Positions 25,215 to 33,172 are shown, numbered from the stretch's first letter. The stretch is 64,000 bases of DNA from Lachnospiraceae bacterium (GCA_017408735.1 JAFQUB010000009.1:1-64000); one strand, 5' to 3'. Translations and numbers: made by a program. Notes: generated by a model not told the origin, from the sequence alone.

Positions 25215-26243
25215 TCACATATTACGTAATAGTTGATAAGTTTTTTTTGCAATATCCTGCAGTTTTTCCTGATATTCTACTGCACCTAACTCGTAGGCAA
25301 CTCTTGGCATTCCATAGACTACACAAGTACTTTCATCTTGACCTATGGTTCTTGCTCCTGCTGTTCTCATTGCCAATAGCCCCTTAGCGCCATCTCCTCC
25401 CATCCCAGTCAGGATTATGCCTACTGCCCGATTGCCTGCCACTTTTGCAACAGACCGAAACAATACGTCAACAGATGGACAGTGACCATTGACTTTGGGT
25501 CCCTGCTTACAAATGACCTGATATACGCCATTTACCTTTACAAGTTCCATATGTGCATTGCCTCCGGGAGCTATCAAGACCTGTCCCGGTAATACAGGAT
25601 CTCCTGTTTTTGCCTCTCTTACATGCACTTTGCACTGATTGTTTAAACGGGAAGCATACATTTCTGTAAACTTCTCGGGCATGTGCTGCACAACAACCAC
25701 ACCCGGAATATCCTCGCCAAACTCTCGCAACACATTTGCTATGGCTTCAGTTCCTCCAGTGGACGCTCCTATTGCCACCACCAGATTTTTTTTTTCAATC
25801 CCCCTTAAGGGGGGCGACGAGACATAGGGCAGCTGTTTTGCTTTTCGAATATGTGCCATTGAGGCAATTTTGATTTTTGAGGGCAAATCCCTTGCCATAA
25901 ATTCTTCTAACTGCCATCGTTCTGAAGTTAACGGCTTTGCCACAAAATCCACAGCTCCTGCGTTCAGTGCATCAAACACCTTATCACTTAGTGCACTAAT
26001 CATAACCACCGGTATGGAATACTGAGGCAGCAATTTGCGTAGAAATTCAAGTCCGCTCATTCGCGGAAGTTCTATATCCAGAGTCATTACATCCGGTTTA
26101 TATTTTACAATCGCATCCCTGGCTTCGTAGGGATCTCTTGCGGTTGCCACAACTGTAATTTCTGAATCCTTATTCAGATTTTTTACCAGAAGTTCCTGAA
26201 ATACCAAGGAATCTTCCACTACCAATACTCGTATCTGGCGCAT
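25215..26243 (-). CDS. cheB: protein-glutamate methylesterase CheB
   Basis: A 342-residue CheB. The N-terminal receiver has V-E-D-S and Asp in M-T-L-D-I-E-L-P-R-M-S-G. The C-terminal esterase has the catalytic Ser in I-G-A-S-T-G-G-T-E, the His in V-V-Q-H-M-P-E-K and the Asp in M-G-G-D-G-A-K-G. It demethylates and deamidates receptor glutamates, giving adaptation together with CheR. The start codon lies one base after the cheR stop. Confidence 0.95.
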   Translation of the reverse strand: MRQIRVLVVEDSLVFQELLVKNLNKDSEITVVATARDPYEARDAIVKYKPDVMTLDIELPRMSGLEFLRKLLPQYSIPVVMISALSDKVFDALNAGAVDFVAKPLTSERWQLEEFMARDLPSKIKIASMAHIRKAKQLPYVSSPPLRGIEKKNLVVAIGASTGGTEAIANVLREFGEDIPGVVVVQHMPEKFTEMYASRLNNQCKVHVREAKTGDPVLPGQVLIAPGGNAHMELVKVNGVYQVICKQGPKVNGHCPSVDVLFRSVAKVAGNRAVGIILTGMGGDGAKGLLAMRTAGARTIGQDESTCVVYGMPRVAYELGAVEYQEKLQDIAKKTYQLLRNM

Positions 26244-26244
26244 G

Positions 26245-27069
26245 TTACATCTTTCCTTCCTGTTTTCGGAAGATAGATGGCTGAATCAATTGGAACGGAA
26301 CGGCATCTCGCTCTAACGTTTCTGTTCTTCCAATAAACAGATATCCTCCCGGTTCCATCACATCATATACCTTCTGAATCAATTCTTTTCTTGTCTTATA
26401 ATCAAAATAAATCATTACATTTCTTAAAAATACTACATGCATTTTCCGTTTAAAAGGAAACGGTTCCATCAGGTTAAATTGTCTGAATATAACTTCTTTT
26501 TTCACTTCTCTGGTCACTTCAAAATGTTCTCCATCGGAAGATGCACGTAAAAATCGCCTTTTCCATGACTCCGGCAACGGTGCAATCTGTTCTCTGCTGT
26601 AAACGCCCGCAACTGCCTGTCGCAGCACTTCTGTGGAAATATCTGTTGCTAAAACTTTTGTGTCCCATCGTGTGTGCTCTAACCCAAAAAAATCCATTAA
26701 AAGCATTGCCAACATATAGGGTTCTTCTCCGGTAGACGAAGCACCGGACCAGATACACAAATCATGCTTTTTCGCTTCCTTTTGCCTTAGATAAGGGAGC
26801 ACCACCTGTCTTAAATAATCAAAGTGTTCAAATTCTCTCATAAAAAAGGTATGGTTGGTAGTTAATATATTTACCAATTCCTTTTCTAACTTTCCTGATG
26901 CATCTCTCTCTACTTCATTCATATATTCGTTATAGTTCTTAAAGCCACCGGTGCGGATATAATTTTCCAGCCTGCCTGTCATAATCTCTTTTTTCCGGCT
27001 CATATCTATTCCATAACGATTTTTTAAAAATGTATAAATTCGAAAAAACTCTTCTTCTGTCATACTCAT
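26245..27069 (-). CDS. cheR: chemotaxis protein methyltransferase CheR
   Basis: A 274-residue CheR that methylates receptor glutamates using S-adenosylmethionine. The N-terminal all-helical domain (about 1-75) is followed by the T-x-x-H-T-F-F-M-R-E segment. The SAM-binding domain has I-W-S-G-A-S-S-T-G-E-E-P-Y and A-T-D-I-S, and the later F-R-N-V-M-I-Y-F motif appears as F-L-R-N-V-M-I-Y-F. The start is uncertain among GTG 27093 (overlapping the upstream stop), ATG 27069 and ATG 27063; only the ATGs have an AGGTGG-like site. Confidence 0.94.
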   Translation of the reverse strand: MSMTEEEFFRIYTFLKNRYGIDMSRKKEIMTGRLENYIRTGGFKNYNEYMNEVERDASGKLEKELVNILTTNHTFFMREFEHFDYLRQVVLPYLRQKEAKKHDLCIWSGASSTGEEPYMLAMLLMDFFGLEHTRWDTKVLATDISTEVLRQAVAGVYSREQIAPLPESWKRRFLRASSDGEHFEVTREVKKEVIFRQFNLMEPFPFKRKMHVVFLRNVMIYFDYKTRKELIQKVYDVMEPGGYLFIGRTETLERDAVPFQLIQPSIFRKQEGKM

Positions 27070-27089
27070 CCACCCACCTGCATCCTTTC

Positions 27090-28163
27090 TCACTGCAGCT
27101 GTCTGTATATTTTCTGTAAAATCGCAAACATATCCGGATTGAATTTTACCCCCACATCCCCTTGCATGATTTCAAAGGTATCATCTTTATCATACATACC
27201 CCTGTATGTTCTGTTTTCTGTCAGCGCACAATATTCACTGACTATTGATACAATCTGGGCTGACAATGGTATATTATCTCCGGAGATTCCTTCCGGATAG
27301 CCGCTTCCATCCCAGTTTTCATGGTGATAATTGGCGATTTCAATGGACATCTGAATAAAATTATTATAATCTCCATTTCTCTTTATGTCCCTCAACATTC
27401 TGGCGCCAATATCTGCATGGGACTGCATGATTTTTTCTTCTTCAAAAGTTAATGCTGTCTTCTTTTGAAGAATTTGTGTAGGAATTGCCACATTGCCCAA
27501 GTCACACAGTGGTGCCGCCAGTTCAATGGTTTCGATATAACTATCCGAAATAATATGACTATACTGGTTAGATAATTGCATTGCTTCTGCCAAAATCCTG
27601 CAATTATGGGATAATCGTGTCATATGATCTTCATCATAGCTTGCATTTTCTCTCGCCACACGGATTAAAGCATAAAGTACATTCTTCTTTTCCAATTCCA
27701 TCTGCTTCAACTGTTCATTTATAGAGGTCTGTAACTGGCGATTAATTTCCTGTAGCCTGCGTGTAGCCTCATAAAGTTTTAAATGAACCTGTACTCTGGC
27801 TCTTACCACTTCCGGTATGAAAGGTTTGGTAATATAATCTTCCCCTTCCAATGCAAATCCCTTTACAATATCCGCAGGATCATCAAAAGCCGAGATAAAA
27901 ATAATAGGTATTTCTCTTGTATCCGGATTCTCTTTAATTTTTTTACATAATTCATATCCATCCATAACAGGCATTGCAATATCCGAAATAATAAGCTGTA
28001 TTTGAAAACGGGATACAATCTTTAACGCCTGTTCGCCGTTTTCCGTCAAAATCGCCTGATATCCCATATCTGTAATAATATCCCGCAAGGTAAAACGATT
28101 GGTTTCCACATCATCTACAACCAGAATCCTCGTCACTTCCCTGTCTGTATTTTCACCGGCCAT
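27090..28163 (-). CDS. response regulator with degenerate HD-GYP-type output domain
   Basis: A 357-residue protein with a receiver at 12-125 (D61 in I-S-D-I-A-M-P-V-M-D-G), a coiled-coil linker at about 128-165 and an HD-GYP-like domain at 165-355. H180, H249, H280-H281 and G-Y-P (288-290) are kept. The defining H-D-x-G-K reads C-D-L-G-N (220-224), and the late D-A-x-D-A-L-T position reads S-E-Y-C-A-L-T. Both changes hit expected metal ligands, so c-di-GMP phosphodiesterase activity is doubtful. AAAGGGAGG precedes ATG 28163. It lies between a kinase gene and cheR, suggesting it is a second output of this pathway. Confidence 0.88.
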   Translation of the reverse strand: MAGENTDREVTRILVVDDVETNRFTLRDIITDMGYQAILTENGEQALKIVSRFQIQLIISDIAMPVMDGYELCKKIKENPDTREIPIIFISAFDDPADIVKGFALEGEDYITKPFIPEVVRARVQVHLKLYEATRRLQEINRQLQTSINEQLKQMELEKKNVLYALIRVARENASYDEDHMTRLSHNCRILAEAMQLSNQYSHIISDSYIETIELAAPLCDLGNVAIPTQILQKKTALTFEEEKIMQSHADIGARMLRDIKRNGDYNNFIQMSIEIANYHHENWDGSGYPEGISGDNIPLSAQIVSIVSEYCALTENRTYRGMYDKDDTFEIMQGDVGVKFNPDMFAILQKIYRQLQ

Positions 28164-28182
28164 AAGAATCCTCCCTTTACTT

Positions 28183-29604
28183 CTAAAGTAGTGACTGCAG
28201 CATTTCAAAAGCTGCTGTTGCCTTTTGATAATTTTCTTTCTGTACCGCCATTTTTAACCTGAGAGATGCTGTCTTTATTTCTTTCGGTGCCTCTTCTGTC
28301 AACTGTTTTACTGTATCTGCAAACATTTCTGCTTTTTCCCAGTTATCCATTTCAATACTAAGAATCAGCTTGGACATTTTCTTCTGAAGTTCTTCCAGAT
28401 TTTCCGGTTCCCCATATTTCCAAATATTTTCACTGTTTCCTTCCTGAGAAAATTTCTTCAACTTTTCCATAATAACATCTGCGTCTACATTTACCTCTGT
28501 CCGTCCAATTTCTTCCGGTGGTATCTCTACCCAGATATGAAAGGAAAACATACTGCCTTTGTTCTGCTCACTTTCCACACGAATATTTCCATCCATCAGC
28601 TCTACCAACTGCTTACAGATATTTAATCCTAAACCGGTACCCCCATACCTTCTGGTAATGGATGCATCTACCTGCGAAAAGCTCTGGAACAGTTTGTCTT
28701 GATCTGCTTTGTCAATTCCAATTCCTGAATCAATTACCATAAAAAATAATTCCACCCGGTTATCGTATTGTGCTGTTTTTACAATTTCTAATACAATTTT
28801 TCCCACATGGGTAAATTTGCAAGCATTAGATAACAGGTTATTTAAAATCTGAACAATTCGTAATTCATCTCCCACAATTACTTCCGGTACTTCCGGAGAA
28901 ACATTTACGAAAAATTCCAGACCTTTTTCTACTATTTTATTTATATGATTGGCTTTTACGTAATCAATCATATTGTAGAAATTAAATTCCCGCAGTTCCA
29001 ACGAAAATTTCCCTGCTTCAAGTTTTGAGAAATCTAAGATATTATCAATAATGGCGTTCATATTTTTGCAGCCATGTTCTACTAAGGACAACAAGCGAAG
29101 TTTCTTTTCGTCATCTTCTATTTTTATTAACTCTTTTGTGTTTCCAGAAATACCATTGACCGGCGTTCTTAGTTCGTGAGTAACATTAGCAACAAATTCT
29201 GACTTCATCTTTGATGCCGCTTCCATATCCTGCTCTGCCTGCTGCACTTTTTTCTCCAGCATATTTTCTTTGGAACTGTCATAACCTATACAGAGATAGA
29301 TATCTTCTGAATTTCCATAACTCATAACTCGTGCCTGAATTGGAAAGCATGTTTTATTTTCCCGATACGCTATTAATTCCTGTACTTCTGTTCCTAAATC
29401 ACATCTTATTTCCAGCTCAGTTTCTGTTTTTACAAAACTGTCCGGAAATATGTCCATAATACTGTATCCTCGCAGCTCTTTACCGGACGTTATATGCTCC
29501 TTAGCTGATTCATTCGCATATACGACTTTCCCATCACCGTTGAATATCAATATTATTTCCAATGCATGTTCCATTGAAAAAGATAGTATATCCTGATGTA
29601 TCAT
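28183..29604 (-). CDS. soluble PAS-domain histidine kinase heading the chemosensory operon
   Basis: A 473-residue cytoplasmic kinase with no membrane segment. A PAS domain (about 10-110) is followed by a short coiled coil. HisKA has H143 in V-T-H-E-L-R-T-P-V-N-G, and HATPase_c (about 230-370) has N-N-L-L-S-N-A, D-S-G-I-G and G-T-G-L-G-L. A helical tail of about 90 residues has no recognised motif. The upstream site is GCAGGGGG before ATG 29604. It is the first gene after an unusual leader and its stop is 19 bases before the REC-HD gene, its likely partner. Confidence 0.9.
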   Translation of the reverse strand: MIHQDILSFSMEHALEIILIFNGDGKVVYANESAKEHITSGKELRGYSIMDIFPDSFVKTETELEIRCDLGTEVQELIAYRENKTCFPIQARVMSYGNSEDIYLCIGYDSSKENMLEKKVQQAEQDMEAASKMKSEFVANVTHELRTPVNGISGNTKELIKIEDDEKKLRLLSLVEHGCKNMNAIIDNILDFSKLEAGKFSLELREFNFYNMIDYVKANHINKIVEKGLEFFVNVSPEVPEVIVGDELRIVQILNNLLSNACKFTHVGKIVLEIVKTAQYDNRVELFFMVIDSGIGIDKADQDKLFQSFSQVDASITRRYGGTGLGLNICKQLVELMDGNIRVESEQNKGSMFSFHIWVEIPPEEIGRTEVNVDADVIMEKLKKFSQEGNSENIWKYGEPENLEELQKKMSKLILSIEMDNWEKAEMFADTVKQLTEEAPKEIKTASLRLKMAVQKENYQKATAAFEMLQSLL

Positions 29605-29669
29605 ATTGCGCCCCCTGCCATTCTGCAAGATGTAACCGGAATTTCCCTTGTTACTAACACAAAATAAAA

Positions 29670-29702
29670 AGCAACAAAACCTTAGATTCCAGTTTCGTTG
29701 CT
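29670..29702 (-). terminator. terminator inside the chemosensory leader
   Basis: AGCAACGAAAC pairs with GTTTTGTTGCT (one G-U) and is followed by TTTTATTTTG on the minus strand. It overlaps the end of the small ORF at 29682-29771. Confidence 0.8.
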
Positions 29703-29771
29703 TCTTCTGCCGTACCCATACATATGTGTATTCTTGCCAACCTTAACTCCAAAGTTTCCCAATTCCCTCAT
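29682..29771 (-). CDS. candidate 29-residue leader peptide
   Basis: The reading frame starts ATG at 29771, six bases after GGGG, and ends TAA at 29682 in the terminator loop. The peptide is glycine- and arginine-rich with M-Y-G-Y-G-R-R near its end. It lies between a good promoter and a terminator. It could be a leader peptide, a small protein, or chance. I recognise no family. Confidence 0.3.
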   Translation of the reverse strand: MRELGNFGVKVGKNTHMYGYGRRSNETGI

Positions 29772-29935
29772 TCACTTCCCCTATATCAGCTTTTCCCCAA
29801 AAGCTGTATGATATGGCGAAATGTCAATTTTCTTCTCAAAAATATAGTAAAATTTTATCATACTTTCCAAAATTCGTCAAGTTTCACGTCTTTTTTTATG
29901 CACATTTAACAATTTCTAAACTTATTGTTAACAAA

Positions 29936-29966
29936 AAGAAGTCCTTGTGAAATTTTCGGACTTCTT
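29936..29966 (-). terminator. terminator of the 29976-30506 gene
   Basis: AAGAAGTCC and GGACTTCTT form a 9-bp stem followed by TTTTGTT on the minus strand. It isolates the leader of the chemosensory operon from the upstream gene. Confidence 0.8.
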
Positions 29967-29975
29967 TCATCATAT

Positions 29976-30506
29976 CTATTCTGTTGTTTCCTGCAAATAT
30001 TCTTCTGCATCTTTCATTATGGTTTGTATTTCTTCTATATATTTTTCTCCTTTTTCCGCTCCATGATAACCCAAGGAATAATAGTTTCCGTCTTGTATGA
30101 TATACTTTCCTTTTATGTATAGCATCTGAGTTTCTTCTTTAGAATGAAGTATCATTATTACATTTTTATTTTCCCCATACAACATAGGAGTTTTTCCAGA
30201 TATATTATAGAAAATTGTTTTTGGTGTGCGGTAACATTTTATATTACGCACAACTTGTAATACTTTTTCTTTTATTTCCGGTGCTTCATTTTCCTGCATA
30301 TCATAATTTTCCACATAGGTTACCAATTTCCATGCATCTTCTGTAGCTGTTTCATCTACCTGAATATCGCCCGTATGCAAAATTACTGCCATGGGAGCCT
30401 GACTGTCGATTTCATCAATTGTGTTGGAAACCGGAAGGATAAAAAACAGACTGCATAGACATAGAGTAATTCCTAAGATTAGAAGTGCTTTTGTTTTTCT
30501 GTTCAT
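29976..30506 (-). CDS. single-pass exported or membrane-anchored protein of unknown function
   Basis: A 176-residue protein. It begins M-N-R-K-T-K and has one hydrophobic segment (about 7-27), giving a signal anchor or signal peptide. The remaining 145 residues are mixed alpha/beta and polar, with no motif I recognise. The start at 30506 follows GAGAGGGGG; upstream in-frame codons lack a site. It has its own terminator. The following genes are also small exported proteins, so this stretch looks like an accessory patch. Confidence 0.7.
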   Translation of the reverse strand: MNRKTKALLILGITLCLCSLFFILPVSNTIDEIDSQAPMAVILHTGDIQVDETATEDAWKLVTYVENYDMQENEAPEIKEKVLQVVRNIKCYRTPKTIFYNISGKTPMLYGENKNVIMILHSKEETQMLYIKGKYIIQDGNYYSLGYHGAEKGEKYIEEIQTIMKDAEEYLQETTE

Positions 30507-30633
30507 GCTTCTTCCCCCTCTCTTTAAAAACCATAATTGGGCTTTTGCACCCAAACTGTCTTTTTTGTTTTACCCAATAATCTAACTTGAAATTTCTGTA
30601 TATTATAACGGAAATTCACTCTAGTTATATGTT

Positions 30634-31226
30634 TCACTTTATATTCATTCTTCTTTTTTTAAACTCTAATGTGGGAATCACCGTCGTAATTGCCATATTA
30701 ACAGTATTTCCAGCATAACACAACACCTGATGCCCTTCATCTTTATAACCCACCGCTGTCATCTACTAATGCGTATTCGTACACTCGCCCCTTCCCATAT
30801 GCTGCCACATATGCCGGATATCGAAACCCATCTGAAATATAGGCTATTTTCTGTGCATTTCCGTTTTCAGTAACCATAATAAACTCCAACCGTTTTTTTC
30901 ATTTTGATATTCTTTTTCATCCAACGTATATTCTAATACTATTTCATAAATAGGGGCTAAACTCAAATACTCCCTTTCATAATAATATTTTTCAACGTTG
31001 ATACTCTCTAAATCACTTTCCGGAAAAATAAGTAAACTGCTCCAATAACCCACATATTCTTCCTCAAAAAATTTTTCTCTCCCTTGATAATCTTCAGTAT
31101 TTGTTAAAACTAAATGCGTTTCACTTACCACACTATCCCAAATCTTTTTCCCAATTATAACAGTAACTAAAAAGATACCAATTATGACAGCGAATATTAA
31201 ACATATTATCTTTATTCTTTTTTCAT
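30634..31226 (-). pseudogene. frameshifted paralogue of the 31294-31848 membrane protein
   Basis: One open fragment (30844-31131) matches the neighbouring gene. Its E-E-Y-V-G-Y and E-K-Y-Y-Y-E-R segments align with E-N-Y-L-G-Y and E-S-Y-Y-Y-L-N. Extending it requires at least three frame changes. The ATG at 31226 leads into a run of six A, and one more A would restore a membrane segment (I-I-C-L-I-F-A-V-I-I-G). A second shift follows the E-Y-Q-N-E region, and a third comes after Y-E-Y-A-L-V-D-D. The tail then reads to a stop at 30634. It is a decayed tandem copy. Confidence 0.75.
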
Positions 31227-31293
31227 ACTATTTTATCCGTTCCTTTAACATACTGTGGAATCATCGCATACATCGTTCGCTTTTCTCATACAC

Positions 31294-31848
31294 TTAATAG
31301 TATATAGAAAAATTAATTCTGCTATCTCCTGTATATTCTATATTTTTCATAAAGTCTTCCGGTAAATATTCTTTGTCAAACCGCAAACCCAATAAAGGAT
31401 TTCCATAGATTCCTTGCGTATTTATATAGGCAATGGATTTTTCATCTTCTAAAAGCAAAGCATATTCATAGCAGGAAGAATAATTATACATAGATACATA
31501 AGCATCATAATTAAATCTTTCTTCATCAAATCTAATATTAGGAATTTTTTTAAGTCGCTCTACTTCTTTTTCATATTCTTCTTCACTATATGTACATTTC
31601 ACATAGATTTCGCACATAGGGTCTAATGGCATATCACGATTTAAATAGTAATAGGATTCAATATTTTCACTAGGTACATCTTTGGGAAATATTGCCAATC
31701 CACTGTAGCCCAAATAATTTTCAAATTCTCCATACTTGTCTACATCTCGTTCTCCATGAAAGAAAATCCCCCAACATAACGCTACTCCAAAAATCCATAA
31801 AATTACTACACCCATAATAATGGCTATTATCTTTAATATCTTATTCAT
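31294..31848 (-). CDS. small membrane-anchored protein downstream of a LytTR gene
   Basis: A 184-residue protein. One hydrophobic segment at about 4-27 is followed by an extracytoplasmic domain rich in Tyr, Glu and Asp. I recognise no family; the neighbouring pseudogene is a paralogue. ATG 31848 follows AGGAGTAGG. The promoter region in front (31905-31955) is one of the two copies of a 222-bp duplication and lies directly after a LytTR regulator gene, so control by that regulator is plausible. Confidence 0.7.
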   Translation of the reverse strand: MNKILKIIAIIMGVVILWIFGVALCWGIFFHGERDVDKYGEFENYLGYSGLAIFPKDVPSENIESYYYLNRDMPLDPMCEIYVKCTYSEEEYEKEVERLKKIPNIRFDEERFNYDAYVSMYNYSSCYEYALLLEDEKSIAYINTQGIYGNPLLGLRFDKEYLPEDFMKNIEYTGDSRINFSIYY

Positions 31849-31865
31849 TATCCTACTCCTATCAA

Positions 31866-32087
31866 TATCATTTTCCTCATCTATGCATATATGATTATTT
31901 ACATAAAATACCAAAAAAAGAGAAAAATCGCAATATAACTTGTACGAAATGTACGTTTTTCCGCTTAAACGGTATTACATTGCGTTATTTTTCAAATATC
32001 CAATTCATATATTCTTTTTTAAATTCATTATATCTGGCTCTGCTCAAAAAAACCTTTTTTTGATTATCCATATAAATTTCTTTTGGC
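31866..32087. repeat. 222-bp direct duplication, copy 1
   Basis: This segment recurs at 33953-34174 with a constant offset of 2087 bases and only a few differences. It holds the last 34 codons of the LytTR gene plus about 120 bp of the following intergenic and promoter region. Confidence 0.9.
31905..31955 (-). promoter_or_regulatory. promoter with tandem TGTACG repeats, copy 1
   Basis: TTGCGA (31928-31933), 17 bp, TATTTT (31905-31910) on the minus strand. Just upstream of the -35, TGTACG occurs at 31941-31946 and 31950-31955 (9-bp period). Next to it is CCGCTTAAACGG, an imperfect palindrome at 31961-31972. The layout suits an activator site. Confidence 0.5.
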
Positions 32088-32689
32088 GAAAACTTTAATA
32101 TATGTCCCATATTAACCACAAACGCCCTATGTGTTCGAAAAAAGCAATTCTCATTTAAAATCTCTTCAAATTTTTGCAAGGTTAACGAAGTTACAATTTC
32201 TTCCTTTTCTGTATATATCCGCACATTTCTCCCTGCCGTTTCTCCATATATAATTTCCTCAAGGGATACAGCATGATTATTTCCACTTATGTCTTGCACT
32301 ACAATCTTTTTTCTATTTCGAAACACTTTTTCAAGGCTTTTCATCGCTTCGATTAATTCTTTCTCTGAACTTTTCGACAAATAGCGATACGCCTGTACCA
32401 AATATCCTTCCTTTGCATAATCATCATAATTCGTCAAAAAAATAATAATGACCTTGTTATCTTTCTCCCGTATTCTAGTCGCCACCTCAATACCATCCAT
32501 CTCCGGCATATCTATGTCCAGAAATATAACATCCAAATGATTGTTTTCCATATAATTTAATAAGGCTTTCCCGGACAGGAATTCATATATCTCATAAGAA
32601 TTTTCATCGGATTGATATTCCAAAATGTTTCGTTTTGTACGTTCAATGTAAAACTCCATATCATCGCATAAAGCCACCTTAATATTCAT
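31985..32689 (-). CDS. LytTR-family response regulator
   Basis: A 234-residue receiver plus LytTR regulator. The receiver has C-D-D at 8-10, Asp in F-L-D-I-D-M-P-E-M-D-G and Lys in L-S-K-S. The LytTR domain (about 130-234) includes the F-F-R-T-H-R-A-F-V-V-N-M segment. There is no adjacent sensor kinase. GAGGGAGG precedes the start. Its last 34 codons are duplicated at 34072-34174. The genes next to both duplicated promoter copies encode exported or membrane proteins, which makes them candidate targets. Confidence 0.9.
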   Translation of the reverse strand: MNIKVALCDDMEFYIERTKRNILEYQSDENSYEIYEFLSGKALLNYMENNHLDVIFLDIDMPEMDGIEVATRIREKDNKVIIIFLTNYDDYAKEGYLVQAYRYLSKSSEKELIEAMKSLEKVFRNRKKIVVQDISGNNHAVSLEEIIYGETAGRNVRIYTEKEEIVTSLTLQKFEEILNENCFFRTHRAFVVNMGHILKFSPKEIYMDNQKKVFLSRARYNEFKKEYMNWIFEK

Positions 32690-32717
32690 GTCGTACCTCC
32701 CTCACTTTTTTCATAAA

Positions 32718-32773
32718 AGTATATCACCTCATTACTCTTTTTTCAAATATTCACTATATCATATTTGAAAAAA
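32718..32773 (-). promoter_or_regulatory. promoter of the LytTR gene with overlapping inverted repeat
   Basis: TTGAAA (32741-32746), 17 bp, TATACT (32718-32723) with an extended TGA on the minus strand. The -35 lies in one arm of a perfect 12-bp inverted repeat, TTTTTTCAAATA (32738-32749) and TATTTGAAAAAA (32762-32773), which may be an operator. Confidence 0.55.
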
Positions 32774-32776
32774 GAC

Positions 32777-32840
32777 AACAGCTACGAAGTAGCACAAAGC
32801 ACGTTAGTGCGACTTTGCGAATGGCGTGGGCTGAACTGTT
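32777..32840. repeat. compact structured element with nested hairpins
   Basis: AACAG (32777-32781) can pair with CTGTT (32836-32840) around two inner hairpins: GCTAC-gaa-GTAGC at 32781-32793 and CAAAG/CTTTG with GCAC/GTGC at 32795-32817. It carries no ORF and its base composition is richer in G+C than its surroundings. It may be an intergenic repeat or RNA; I cannot name a family. Confidence 0.4.
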
Positions 32841-32843
32841 ACG

Positions 32844-32880
32844 AAAGAAGCTGATTACACCTCATGCAATCAGCTTCTTT
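32844..32880 (-). terminator. terminator of the 32915-33160 gene
   Basis: AAAGAAGCTGATT and AATCAGCTTCTTT form a perfect 13-bp stem. It resembles the terminator after engB at 34201-34233, which suggests both derive from one ancestral copy. Confidence 0.75.
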
Positions 32881-32914
32881 TATCCACGATTTACCCCTTA
32901 TTCGACCTGTTTTA

Positions 32915-33160
32915 TCACTGCAACTTTTCTCCACATTCCGGGCAATACTTTGCACTCAAGGACATTGATATAGGAAAATAATTTTTGCAATGTGGGCATT
33001 TCCAATATTTGAGCAATGCTATGATAATTGCCGCAAGAACGAGAAGCATCATTGCAAAGTAAAACATACTGTGTTTTGCGTCGAATGCTATGGCAATGGG
33101 AAAAATGATTTCTAAATCTGTCGCTATATAGGTTAGTTTTCTTACTTTAAACGGGGACAT
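32915..33160 (-). CDS. small membrane protein with C-terminal zinc ribbon
   Basis: An 81-residue protein. Two hydrophobic stretches lie at about 12-27 and 34-52. The tail is a zinc ribbon with C-P-H-C and C-P-E-C-G pairs about 17 residues apart. Such membrane zinc-ribbon proteins are common and mostly uncharacterised. The start at 33160 follows AGGAGG by 8 bases, and that site overlaps the end of the upstream exported-protein gene. The two genes form an operon ended by the terminator at 32844-32880. Confidence 0.7.
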   Translation of the reverse strand: MSPFKVRKLTYIATDLEIIFPIAIAFDAKHSMFYFAMMLLVLAAIIIALLKYWKCPHCKNYFPISMSLSAKYCPECGEKLQ

Positions 33161-33172
33161 ATCTATCACCTC

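Larger units (their letters stand above)
29605..29880 (-). promoter_or_regulatory. promoter and attenuator-like leader of the chemosensory operon
   Basis: On the minus strand TTGACG (29875-29880), 17 bp and TAAAAT (29852-29857) form a good promoter. The leader of about 240 nt begins with a bulged hairpin (AGCTTTT-gggg-AAAAGCT). It contains a short ORF and an intrinsic terminator at 29670-29702, then about 65 nt to the kinase start with no second clear promoter. A terminator inside a leader is typical of attenuators and riboswitches. I do not recognise a c-di-GMP-I, SAM or other known aptamer here. Confidence 0.55.

Noticed and set aside
29670-29880. c-di-GMP-I (GEMM) riboswitch
   Set aside because: The operon context made it attractive, but the conserved GACGCAAAG-type core is absent.
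30844-31131. 95-codon frame as an intact gene
   Set aside because: Homology to the neighbour extends beyond both ends in other frames, so it is part of a pseudogene.
32777-32840. tRNA-like cloverleaf
   Set aside because: Stem lengths, anticodon loop and T-loop sequence do not fit a tRNA.
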